A stretch of 64,000 bases of DNA from Polytrichum commune. Lineage: Eukaryota > Streptophyta > Polytrichopsida > Polytrichales > Polytrichaceae. The position numbers were made by a program, and so were the translations under genes. The stretch spans positions 45,632,001-45,696,000 of the forward strand of contig OX485804.1 of NCBI GenBank assembly GCA_950295325.1, read 5' to 3'. Position 1 is the stretch's first letter, and each line of letters opens with the position of its first letter. Below the pieces are notes generated by a model that had not been told where the DNA came from, did no database searches, and was given only the letters and a program-made list of their open reading frames with translations. Below, in pieces: positions 44,791 through 56,345 of this stretch.

Positions 44791-45183
44791 AGTGGCAACA
44801 ACTGCCACCTTCGAGCGCTGACTTTGGGGAAACACTTTTGCGTGGGTGGGAAACTTTCCATGGGCATTTTTGGCAAGTGGGCAAGAAGGGATTCCGATTT
44901 GCAAGGCACCAAAGAATGTCTTGTTTGGAGTTCTTGATGCGGAAGTTGTAAGGATTCAAAGTTTCATAGGTTGATGACTTCCCCCTCCCAAGATCATAAA
45001 ATTCAGTAGCTGAAATCATCAATTGGAGCGTTGAGTATACCTCTATTAGTATTATTATTATTATTGGATTGATGTTTGGGAAAAAGGGGAGGACGGGACA
45101 ATGAGTTTATGGTTAGCGATTGAAAGGGGCTTCCAACACTCCGAAACATGTCCTAATTTGGATCATGTTTGCAGAAGTTTTAA

Positions 45184-45569
45184 GAGCATCTCCACTCTTG
45201 GGCAGAAAGGCAGGCTCTCGAAATGCGCTTTGAAGGGCTCCAAGCATGCACTAAATTTTTTTAGGGTGGCACTCCCCCACCGTTACTTGCATACTGGCTC
45301 TTCAAGCCAAAAAATTGTCAAGAATATTCCTTGTAATGCTCCCGATTCCCAAAAGTGGCACGATTCACTAAATCGCAAGTGGATGAGGCCCCGGAATGTG
45401 GGCGCAACAAGAGCAACACTCACCCGCGAGGATAGTGAGTGGAGCCGGAAGTTTGAAGAGCCCTGGCAATCAAGGCCTCGGTGTTGGGGAGGGGTGGGGC
45501 AGGTTTTTCTCCAAGGCCGCGTTAAAGGGCTTGCCAAGTCCCTTTAACGCGGCAGGGGTGGAGATGCTC
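45184..45569. mobile_element. PIF/Harbinger-type MITE, 386 bp
   Basis: GAGCATCTCCACTC at 45184 and its inverse GGGTGGAGATGCTC ending 45569, with TAA on both sides (45181-45183, 45570-45572). The GAGCATCTCC end is common among plant Harbinger-type MITEs. The interior is GC-richer and includes GTTAAAGGG / CCCTTTAAC pairing near 45523-45546. Confidence 0.85.
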
Positions 45570-45845
45570 TAAGAGCTCAAAATTTTGCTTGATAAGCTTG
45601 GATGACCTTGAACCATCATGAAATCATGATGTTAAGGTGACGGACATTCTTGTGAGGGCCTCCCCATGCTGCAATTTTTGGGTCTCATGGGATCCAGTGG
45701 TTGTGATTGTGGCATTGAGCATTGATTGAAGATATTGTTATTAGATTGGTGAAAATCTCTCTATATGATGATTTGGCAAATATAAGGGCATATTGCATTG
45801 GAAAGATTGTGTGGATTCAACTTCTGTAATATTCAAGTACCATAT

Positions 45846-46269
45846 AAGGTAGAAATACCATAACCCGTGAAAATAAGGTGATTCGCGTTGAAGATCTAGT
45901 CGGAAAATCATGAGATGATTTTCCAAGATAGACGAGAAGGATTCATGAAGAATGCAAGTTGTTTCATTCTTTTTTGTCATGTACAAAAAATGTTTCAATT
46001 TTTTAAAGTGGAAAGTTGTTCAAACCCTTACTCATTCACTAAATTTTCCCTACACCGAACACGGTTATCCGCATTTCCATACAGAACATCGCCTAAATCA
46101 GTTACCTCATGAGTACGTTAACACTTGACTCCCATTGGCTACACTAAGTGTACATGCATTGAAGTTGCCGCTGAGCCATGATCGGTTTTAGAAATGGCAC
46201 TTCACCATTATGACGGCGGTCTAGTGCATGGCTAGAGGGTGGTTAACGGGTTATGGTATTTCTACCTTA
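45846..46269. mobile_element. foldback element with AAGGTAGAAATACC ends
   Basis: AAGGTAGAAATACCATAACC plus CGT at 45846 is exactly inverted at 46247-46269 (ACGGGTTATGGTATTTCTACCTT). The 424 bp interior has no coding motif. Confidence 0.75.
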
Positions 46270-46297
46270 GGCCGCGATATGTTAATTGTAGCTACTT

Positions 46298-47149
46298 CTA
46301 CACCGTTTATGGTACAGTAATCTCCTACTTAAGTACACACTTTGAACCGGAGCCATTGGTGCACACTTAGTTGGTAGGTGCGTACTTTACTCCTATTGCT
46401 TTCTAGACTCTCTTATTTGATGAATAGCAATGGGAAACGGATGAAACTTGAGGCAACCCGCTTGACCGAAGCCCAACGATGTGAAATCATTGCAAAGTTG
46501 AGCAAGCCAAACACAATGAGCAAGTAGGTGCTAGGGCTGGAGTAAAAAGTCAATAAAGGTGCCATCCAGAAAGTTTGGGACAATCATGAGAACATGATGC
46601 AACGAAATCCAACCTATCGAGACATTTGGTGAATCTGAAAGTGCTACCGACCTCAAAGGCTCTGAAGCTCTACACATCGTTGTCCTCGACATTGACAACC
46701 AATTGCTTTGCTCCAATGTTCAAACAGAAGTTGGACAATTATATGATGAACTGCAACGATCGTTTGAGACGTTTCAGAGAAACATTAACAAACCGACATT
46801 TAATGTCAAGCATAAAAAAAAATCATGCATTTGTGGCAAATGACTCTCCTTGACACATTCAAACAATAATGTACAAACCCTAAATTTTGTCAAAAAAATT
46901 GCGCACTTAACTAGGATGCGTACTTCAATGGGAGAATATTGTAGTTAGTGTCACTTACTATTTGGATTTACAAAAGGGTATAAATTTTTCTATAGATTTC
47001 ATTTGCTACCAACAACGATTAAGCAGGTTATATGAAATTAATCCAACATAAATAACTTTACTTGGTAGAAAAGTTACATTCTTGGCAAAAAGTTATTGCA
47101 CTATGTAACTTCAAATAGTAAGTGACACTAAGAACCATAAACGTTGTAG
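46298..47149. mobile_element. foldback MITE with a pogo-like element inside
   Basis: Its left end CTACACCGTTTATGG (46298) pairs with CCATAAACGTTGTAG at 47135-47149. The next inner part GTTAGTGTCACTTACTATTTG, displaced to 46944 by the insertion, pairs with CAAATAGTAAGTGACACTAAG at 47112. Without the inserted element it would be about 223 bp. Confidence 0.75.
46315..46941 (+). mobile_element. pogo/Tigger-like transposon relic, nested
   Basis: Imperfect inverted ends CAGTAATCTCCTACTTAAGT and, on the other strand, CAATATTCTCCCATTGAAGT; TA on both sides (46313-46314, 46942-46943). Inside, a + frame reads LTEAQRCEIIAKLSKPNTMS, then KGAIQKVWDNHENMMQRNP, like the helix-turn-helix start of pogo-type transposases, then degenerates with stops. 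No catalytic domain remains. It lies inside the 46298-47149 element. Confidence 0.7.
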
Positions 47150-49480
47150 CCCTACCTTACATGTTCTCAATTCATACCGTCCATTAAGATTTTTATTTTT
47201 TATTTTGGTTCAATCATTTTTGTGAATATACTATCTGCATCACCTTTGACCACTACATGTCCAAGTAGTATTAAGAAGAAATTTAACACAATAGAAATGT
47301 AGGCTAAATGTTTTGTGTTGGTGAAACACCCGTCAACCCATTGTTTATTTTTTTAAATACTTTAGATACATGCTACCGGAATTAGTATCATAGACCCAAA
47401 TAGTTTGGCCATGGCTAGAAGTTTTGCTCTATAAGTGATGTATTGCGTAGTACCATATATAGTTATTGTGTATTGCATATTTATAGCTCTATGGTACTTG
47501 GTGTAATTGCTTATACGTAACTAGATGTATTGAGTAGCTCTATGGTACTTGGTGCCACTTACTATACAGAACTATGCAATACTCTAATAAATACTTCTCA
47601 CCAATCGTTAGGTTGTTTGAATATTTTTAAGAGCATAAATGACTTTGCTTAGTAAATAAAAATTCAATAAAAAAATAGTTATATGTAGTTATGAATGGTA
47701 AGTGAAACAAAATGCCACAACTCAACTTGTTGCATACATGAATTAATTACCCGGGCCCACCCCAACCACCAGAAGAACATGTAACCATATGCCCCCATGT
47801 CCATATGCTCATATCCATATGTCCCCCCCCCCCCCCCCATCACCTGCTGTTATTATCCCAATGGTTAGGGCACATACCTTGGTTGTCACCTCCCCCAAAC
47901 CGTTTTGACTCATATACTATTGTAGTCCCCCCACCTTTCCCTTTTGGAATTCGGGTTTTTTTTTTTTGGTTTGTTTGTTTGTTTGTTAGGGTAGGGGTGG
48001 GGGGAGTCACGTGTTCTTTTTGGGATGATTCTTTGGCATGTGGCACTTTTTCTTCAGTAAGTATTGAATTGTTCTAGCAAGAATGGTGGGGCAACAACCT
48101 CCCTACCACCGGCATCACCACGTCTTGCATTGTAAGTTATAGATACCAACTTGGACTTGTGTCGTACCGACTTGTAACACCCATGCACATGAACTATGAA
48201 GAGTGTGCGATGCAAGGGAAGCATATCTAATTTGCCTGAAGGGTGGACTCTTCATTGAAAACCTAAATGACATGCATGGGTTATTGCCTCTGCCCTAACG
48301 AAGAAGGAAGGTACATTGATATGTGCAATTAGGTTGCCTTTGCAAATAGGTTGCCTCTTTACCCATGCAAATTACTTTGGATCAAAAACTATATCACAAA
48401 AACTTATAAGTTTGTTTTATTCATTCATACAACAAACGTAGCAAAAGAATAGCTAATAGTCAAAATAATGTGGAATGTCAATAATTAGTGTGGGACAACC
48501 TAATTGCTCATACCAATGTAACATACGAGAGAGGGAATTATCACATATGAGTGTACCTCTCATTCATCCAACACGAAAGTCTTGAAATGACATGCAACCC
48601 ATATGTACTATTCATGCTCAATTTGAGACTGTAATTATATCTAAAGACCCCGAATTAGTCTAGTCCAAGAAATTTGAGATAAATCAACAACTTTCTTGTG
48701 TTGGATGGATGAGAGGTACGCTCGTATGCGTTAATCCCTCTTCTTCATGTGCATGAAACCAACGAGTGTCCCCAAGGTCTCATATCCAACCATGCCTGAA
48801 ACCTTATACCAAAATTCATTGGTAGGATATTGCCAAAGTGGCCACATAACATTGCAGAGAGGGACTTACTACATATGATTGTACCTCTCATCCATTCAAC
48901 ATAAAAACCTAAACCCCCCTGTAAATTTGTTACCAATTCATCTCAAATGGCCACTCCTACACTAATTCAAGGGTTTTGAAACTAATTCTGGTGTCAAAAT
49001 CAACTAAAAAATTATACTTAGAATTGCATATTATTAAATGTCTTGTATGTTGGATTAATGAGAGGTACGTTTGTATACAATAATTCGCTTTCCCTCTCCC
49101 ACAACACCGTCCTTGGCCGGTTGGTAAGTTAGGTTTAAGTTTGGGTTGCCCGACCCATGTAAGTTTGATATCCACCGTCCATGCTAAGCTTGGGGTACAT
49201 GCCATGGCACGCTAACCAATTGCCATGCAAATTGTAGTATATGATATCACCTATCATCAAGCATGTGAAATAATATCAAGTTGACAAGCCTTGACCATGC
49301 CGATGCATGGGAGAGGGTCTAAAGGTCACAAATGTTAAGGTGGATAATTTACATCTAATAATATGGAGAATGGCCTATAATGGTTTAAAACTTACATAGG
49401 TACACATCCAAGCATGAAATGTACTTACGTGAAAGGAAGTCATCATGAGTTCCACTTCAAGAAATCATGATATATTTAAA
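47150..49480. other. intergenic, dispersed repeats
   Basis: It contains poly(C) at 47822-47838, a lone GGTGGACTCTTCATTGAAAACC terminus at 48241, a copy (48311-48530) of the repeat at 7545, and two copies of the GGATGGATGAGAGGTAC-type repeat (48650-48720, 48860-48960). No gene seen. Confidence 0.45.
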
Positions 49481-50062
49481 GCCGGTTTACATCATGGACC
49501 ATGAAGTCGGACCATGGAAGATGATGACCTTTTTCCATGGTCTCACTTCATGGTCCAACTTCCGTGGTCTGGTTTCTTAAAAAATCAATTTACATAGCCA
49601 TTGGGCCCCTCACTAGGTTTAAACCGAAAGTGGACCAAGAGGAATAACCATGCACCAAACATTGAATGTGCTTAATTGTTTAATATATGTTCAAAAGGCG
49701 TAGTTTTCAAAGAAAAAAATAAAAGTCTGACCATTCTCTTGTCTTTTCTTGTCTTCATCTTTTCTTCCCCAAAAAAAATTCATTAAATTTTTATCATAAC
49801 AACATTTCTCTGTCATGGGCCTTTGCTTTTAAAAAAAAAAAAACTAGAGCACCTCTTTTGCCTCTCCCACCACAACATCTGTTGGACCATGTCAATGGAT
49901 AATGTAGGCCTTCAAATATGTCTTTTGGGGACCTCGAACTCCATGATCACTTTGACATTTTTTCCTTGGTGTACACCGAAGTGGTCCCGGGACGAATTCA
50001 ACATCCAATCACATGTTTTATAGGGCCTTGGGACAACTTCATGGTCCATGGTGTAAACAACC
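49481..50062. mobile_element. MITE with GGTTTACATCATGGACCATG ends
   Basis: GCCGGTTTACATCATGGACC at 49481 is inverted at 50037-50062 (CTTCATGGTCCATGGTGTAAACAACC). Further ATGGTCCAACTTC motifs lie just inside the left end. The interior is AT-rich with poly(A). Target duplication not clear. Confidence 0.65.
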
Positions 50063-53000
50063 CCTCACACAAACCCCGAATATATCAAGTTCAACTTTCA
50101 TGTTGTCTATGTGAGTTTGCTAATGTGCTCGTGCACTTCTTATATTACTTTTAAACCATTATAGTAAATTGGTTATGGCTAATATCATGGGTTACAATAA
50201 TAACAAGGAATTCACACTAAAAATACATTGTGGATAGCGCGTGTGCACATTAACGATACCATTCATTTTTTTTATTTGCACATATTTTCAATGAAAACCT
50301 TCATTTCGAATTTCGATGTTTTCTCCCTCAATTGTTGGACTTAGAAAGTGAGTTTATGTTATTTGGATTCACATTTTGAAATTCTTTCAATTGATATCTT
50401 ACCCATCTAGTTAAAAGTGGAAGAATAGGAACATAGTAAGTGGTTGAGGAATCAAGTGTACTAGCATTGCATGCTATATTCATGTGTGACAATGTATAGT
50501 ATGGGCCACACTACATGGATGCGAGGGGTATGTCACACAATACATGTGCCCACGTTATTTTACCGTAATCAAATGTATATTTTCCTTTCTCCTTTCTAGT
50601 GTAAAGGGGCTTACAACCATAGTCGTGTTCAAACTATTGTGTGGTCCATCATTCTATAGGTGGATTTTATATGGGTATCAATATACAATACTAGTGGTGT
50701 TGAAGAACCTTGCATGACCATTATATGAATTGGAACAACGCTCAAATAGTGATGCTTGGTGGGCCATGGGTGGTATAAGAAAGTATTTGTATACACGAGT
50801 TTCAATCTATATACCATCTTGATTGACCATATGACACTATGATAATATTGCATGGGCATGAAGATTCTAGCACAATATAAAGACTTGAATGTATCAAGAC
50901 AAATATATCTTCAAATATACATGGCCTACCAATAGACCCTAAAAATGGTTAAGACCTCACTATATAGAGGTTCCTTAGTGGTATCAAAATATCGTGAGAT
51001 GTGTCCAAAATTGATCTTAACCCGTCACTTCCCATGCAACTTATTTTCTGTTGATGGATGATTTTTCCCCGACATCAACCCCACTTAACTTGTTCTTATG
51101 CAATCAAAATAGTCATAAACATCAAGTCAACTTGCGTATCTACCCATAGACACACCAACCTTGAAATTTGGAGATGACTAGAATGTGGGGGAAAAAAATG
51201 ATAAAGTGGGAAGTGGTCATGTTTTGTTGTGTTGGGAGCTCATACGAGGGTGTTGAATCTAATCACTGATGGCCACTCCAATACAAACTGTCAAAGATGT
51301 TTATTACGATTTTGAAATTTATGTAAAAACGGCCTTTGGTGTTTGCGTTGACCATTCAATTAGCATTTGGACACTCTTCAATTTTTGAGGAATTTTTGAG
51401 ACATACATATATGGCTAAAAATATGGGACATTTTACATACTTCAAATGCAAGGTGGCTAGCCTATTGTGGTTTGTACATATTGGCACGAGTATTTGCGGA
51501 GGTACTCAACTAAAAAGTTGTCTCCGTGTACTGGATCACACATGCATCCCGCTCATTTTCCAGGTGAAATTGATTGGTCGAATTCTTTTGGGGGATAAAA
51601 CATGGCTTTTTTGGTGCATACCTTCCTTCAACTGTTATAACTAAAACTCCAAAGGGTTGTTCATGCTTATTTTTTCCCTCAAAATAGCTCTTCTCCCATG
51701 TTTCAAGATCCTAAGGATAAATCCCATTATATCCAACATCAATGGAACTGCAACCAAAACAACCCTTTTATAGGCTTAAGAAGTCAAGGGTTAACACAAG
51801 GGGTGTGCAAAAATCACTTGAATATATTGTAGGTGTCCAAATTATTTCTATACTATAATTAGGCATGTCTACCTTATATGTTGACCAACAATGGTCAAGG
51901 TTGTTGTTGGTATGGTTTATAAGCGAATGCATGGTATCAAAGAATGTCCATGTGGTATTTAAATGATAATACCAATCCAATATTGATATTGATGGGTATG
52001 TTTTGATTCCACCCACCCATTGGGGTTATGCTGTTTGTACCAGTTTTTGTTCATATTTATATTTCCCCCCTTTGTTATATGGTGCGTGTGTTTCTGCAAT
52101 ATCACAAAAGATCATGATGAAATGCACCCCCAATTGGATTGGCATTTTCATTGTGTGTCGTTAGGCTTTAATGTCTCATCACCAGTTGTTGTACATTGCC
52201 GCAAGGGGGGGGGGGAGGGGTAATTTGAGGCAATATTGTGCATAGTATAAACAAGGGGAGGTCTTGTTTTTCTTTGGTTTGTATTGTAAACTATCTTTTT
52301 GGACCATCGCCTATTCCGAGTAGGCACTTTCAAAATGCCTTGCCTTTCATCCATGACTTGACGGTTGATTTCTCATCCAAGGTGAAATGTGAAGGTTATT
52401 GCTACTCAAAGATGGTTATCACTCTCAACCGTTGTCTCTTCCCCATTGTCTTCTATGAGAGGGAGGTTGCCCAAGACGAAGATAAGCTATTTTTCATAAG
52501 TAAAAATCTTGGATGGTCTTAGCGTAGAAAGCACTAGGCTTGTTGGAATACCGGAACTCATTGGTTGAGATTGAGAGTGTAGTTGGTATTAGGCCGATTC
52601 CAAGTAGGGGCTTGAGGATAGAGCATTTGCTAGTAGAACCGAGTGATTCAAAATTTTGAACTATTTAAAGTTTGATAATGAGAGTAAATGAAGGAGTCGT
52701 ATGTGCAATTGTCTCGGTGTATTTGGATTGAAACTTTGATTGACATACTTCAAAATTCAAAGTAGGTTCAACATGTGAGGTCTATATTGTGTATGGTAGA
52801 GAGAGAGGGAGAGAGAGAGAGAGTTTGCATTCATCTAAGAGTGACTAACCCTTCTTCCTGGAGTGTATTGTGGTTTCATTAGATCATCTAAAAAGTAAGT
52901 TTTCTAGAGCTCAATTTTGATTGTACCTAATAGAAAAGTTGTTGCTAATAATTTTCAAGATCACATCAATAAGGTAGCAATATATTAGTAATTTAGAATT

Positions 53001-53689
53001 AATTTAGAATCCTTAAATTTCAAGAAACTATGATAAATATATGAAATAAAATTATAGTCCAAAATTTCAAGATAATTTCAAGAATATATATACACTTTGA
53101 GGTAAGAAGAATAGTTAATAGAAAATGGCAATTTTCAATCAAAATAATATGAATTATTACATGTAGTAATGTATCAACAAAGGGAAAACTTAGTTCATTC
53201 TTGACTTTTAAAATTTTCTTGTGAACAACCATCTTTTGATATTGGAATGGGATTAACTCCATTGCCCAAAAAAGAAAAACATGACGAACACAATGATACA
53301 TATTGTGACCTTTCTAGCACATTCTTTTTGGATGAATTTGCCTTCAAGAGTCATTCATAAGCCAAAAAAGTGGCCTCTCGGGAAGTCAAGGGTTCGTATG
53401 TAATGAAGAGGATATGAGTTAACGAAAACATGATTGAATCATAATAATTGAGTCCTTGGCAAAAGGCCGAATTATAGAAAGATTGAGCAAAGAGTTTGAA
53501 GAGGTAATGTCTACAAGACATAATGTTGATTTGTGCTATGACAAGAAGAGAAATCACATGTGCAATGGTTGGAGATTAAATGCTATGATAGATGGGCAAG
53601 TAAGTGATTAAAGGTTGTGAGAGGTGGAAATGAGTTTGATTGAAGAAATATTGACGATAGACCAAGAGATTTAAAAAGATGAATGCACA
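50063..53689. other. intergenic, no gene seen
   Basis: AT-rich. About 51880-51990 resembles 29870-29990 (GTTGGTWTGG...GATAATACCAATCMAATATTGATAT), so it is a dispersed repeat. A poly(G) run lies at 52204 and a GA-rich tract at 52798-52825. The 94-codon frame at 52238-52522 has no recognised motif. Confidence 0.4.
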
Positions 53690-54266
53690 TTGTGATGCAC
53701 GGGTAGGTCACTCTAAGGCATTTTTGTGCACCACGTGCGGCTGGGGGTTTTTTGTTTTGGGGCTATTTACCTTCAAGAGCTGAATTAAAGCCTCCCTATA
53801 ATTACTTAAATTTCAAAAATGGCCCATTTGTTTGCACCCTTCCATTACTTATATTGTCCAAGTCACTGCAATTTTTTGTACTCTATATTCCTTTTAAGTA
53901 ATAAAAGCTAATCTACTTCCTAACGCATTGACGAGTGTTAAGGGAAACCATGGAAACAAAGAAGGGTGCAAACAATAATATCATTGCAAACAAAGTTATG
54001 AAGAAAGCACATAGGAGACCGTAGCAAACATACTAAACATACCTTCTAGGATCCTTATCTTCAGCCCCTATATTAATTTTACAAAAAAATAATGGCCCAC
54101 ATTTTATGTCCATCTAACTTACTTATAATGGGATTGTCTACATTTAATGGCCCCTTCATTATTTGGAATTCCTTTATAATTTTTATTTCAAATGATTTTA
54201 ATCCTCTCTATATTATGCCGCACATCGTTTTTAAAATGCACTAAGTGACCTACCCGTGTTGTGATG
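53690..54266. mobile_element. foldback element with GATGCACGGGTAGGTCACT ends
   Basis: TTGTGATGCACGGGTAGGTC at about 53690 is inverted near 54243-54266 (AGTGACCTACCCGTGTTGTGATG). About 577 bp, non-coding interior. Confidence 0.65.
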
Positions 54267-56109
54267 AGAGTTCTTGATAAAAGAAACTCTTATGTTATTC
54301 CACTCAGCATGTGAGAGGGAGTGAAAATTAATTGCCCCAAGAAGGGCGACGTACATTGGAGAACTAATGAGAGTGATTTGATCATCATAAGTCCAAGAGT
54401 TATCAAAGTCCAAAAAAAGCTATTAGCCAAGTAGGATGGGACTAAGAGAGCCTAAGGTGGGCATTGTTGTCATCAAATGAATTTGATAGGCTATAGTTGT
54501 GACATAGGTCTAGAGTTATTTGAGAGAGAAAGGGAGATATTACCCCATGGTATAAACCAAGAGACGAATGTAGTTTAGATAGGTCTACTACACTTTGCCA
54601 GTAAAAGGTAGAGAGTATGCATCAAGGATGATGAAGCCTAATGCTACTTTGTGTAGGCTCTAGGCTACCAAGGGTATTACCCTAAAATGAAGTAGATTTT
54701 ATCAAAGTGGAGTATGTTATAACCAATGCAAGTGATTTAAGTACCCAATAGATTGAAGGGTGTATCACATGCTATAGCACAACTTGTTTATGCATTGCTA
54801 TTGTATTAACCGCGTGGGTGATTGTTGAGTTGATTTGCCATAACTACTTCAAGGTGAAGATGGCAATTACAATTTATGAAGACTTGCATGATGGTTGTAA
54901 GCTGATTGTGAGATCATTGCAAGTTTGATTCATGGCATTTGAAGACCACGCAGTTACTCAAAGACATTACCACAAACTTTGTCTTGATTACAAGCCATTG
55001 ACTACTCACCAAGCTATTGAGCTTCACCACTAAAGTAGAGATGAATTTAGGGTGATAAGCGTCCATACATGTAGGACTGAATTACACATGACAAAGGGAG
55101 CACATATGAACCATTAAGAGCATAACCTAAACTTCACTAAGAACAATGAATGAATAAAGACCATAGATTCTTATTAAGAAACCATACTTCAATGTGATAA
55201 TCATCCTTATAGACACTAGGTCAATATTTCTTGAGACCTAATACCTTGGTTGTTTCTTTTTGCTTAGTTTGGGAGATGCCAAGAACCTAACTACATATAC
55301 AAATAAGAAGGACATTGAAATTTGAAAGTGAAGGTAGATGTGTTCAAGTCGGTCTTCAAGTTTAGAAAAAACATTGATGTTATATTTATGCCCTAAGGTC
55401 ATTTATTGTATCTTATAACCTATGAATGAAAAAAGTGATCCCATAACTTTTGCCCCTTTAAACATGGGATGTTGACATTCATCACCACCCCTCAATGAAG
55501 GAGAGTTGCCCCCTTCACATTATTGGCCACTCAAGTTGATGCCCCTTGCTAGATCGACCACCTTGTTGTAGTTGATTCCACCTTCTTCGAATAGCTATTG
55601 TCACATATCAGTCCACCCCTCCCCCCCCCCCCCCGCGCATGTTGTCATGTCCCTGACATGTTCAACCTTGATCCAAAGCTCATAGGTGAGGTTAATCTTT
55701 ATCTATCTATCTAGATAAATAAATAGATAGATAGATAGATAAACAAACAAATAGGCAAACAAACAGATAAACAGACAAATAGATACTTGAATATTAAATA
55801 TGTACATACACATGATATTGGGTATACATATGTACACATGCATGATACCTATGTAAGGGTGATAAAAAAAATTAAAAAAAAAAACCATGACTCAATGGCC
55901 ATACTTGTTTAAAAAATGACATGCCCATACCTTAGCTGCAAGCTCCATCTTGCACGTCCATGTGGAAGACATTTTGCCATGTCTAAATGGGAAACTGTGA
56001 TATGATTGGATTAGAATATGAATATTTGATTATGCAATAGGTAAAGACTAACCATGCTTTGCTACAACTCTCAGTGAATAATATCCATCCGATGGGAGCT
56101 GATTTTCTC
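54267..56109. other. intergenic with compound microsatellite
   Basis: No gene. Poly(C) at 55619-55634. At 55700-55790 a compound (TATC)n/(GATA)n/(AAAC)n tract makes a natural hairpin (TATCTATCTATCTAGATAAATAAATAGATAGATAGATA). Confidence 0.5.
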
Positions 56110-56345
56110 CGATCCATATCTTGTAAGTTGGAGTTGTCTAACTCCAACACAAAGGTCTTCAAGAGGGAGATGTCTTACTCTTAATTGAAGTTTTCTAACT
56201 CTAATGCAAAGATCTTTGATTGGGAGTTGTCTAAGTCCCGTGCACAATTCCTTCATGCATTGTCTAGCCCTTGTGCACCATTCTTTCTTGGGTTGTTTGA
56301 CCCTATGCTTTCTTTGGAGTTGTCTGACTCCAAACACCATCTGCC
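56110..56345. repeat. degenerate minisatellite of GAGTTGTCTAACTC units
   Basis: Six variants of GGAGTTGTCTAACTCC follow each other at 56131, 56168, 56196, 56230, 56262 and 56316, separated by CACAAAGGTCTTCAAGAG-like spacers. Each core is itself palindromic. The - strand frame through it encodes a repetitive peptide (VRQLQ/VRHLP); I regard that as a by-product. Confidence 0.6.

Noticed and set aside
45101-45547. 148-codon frame on +
   Set aside because: Mostly inside the TAA-flanked MITE 45184-45569; no protein family features.
51880-51990. TGGTATCAAAG-like strings as an LTR retrotransposon primer binding site
   Set aside because: No LTR pair, polypurine tract or gag/pol reading was seen around them.
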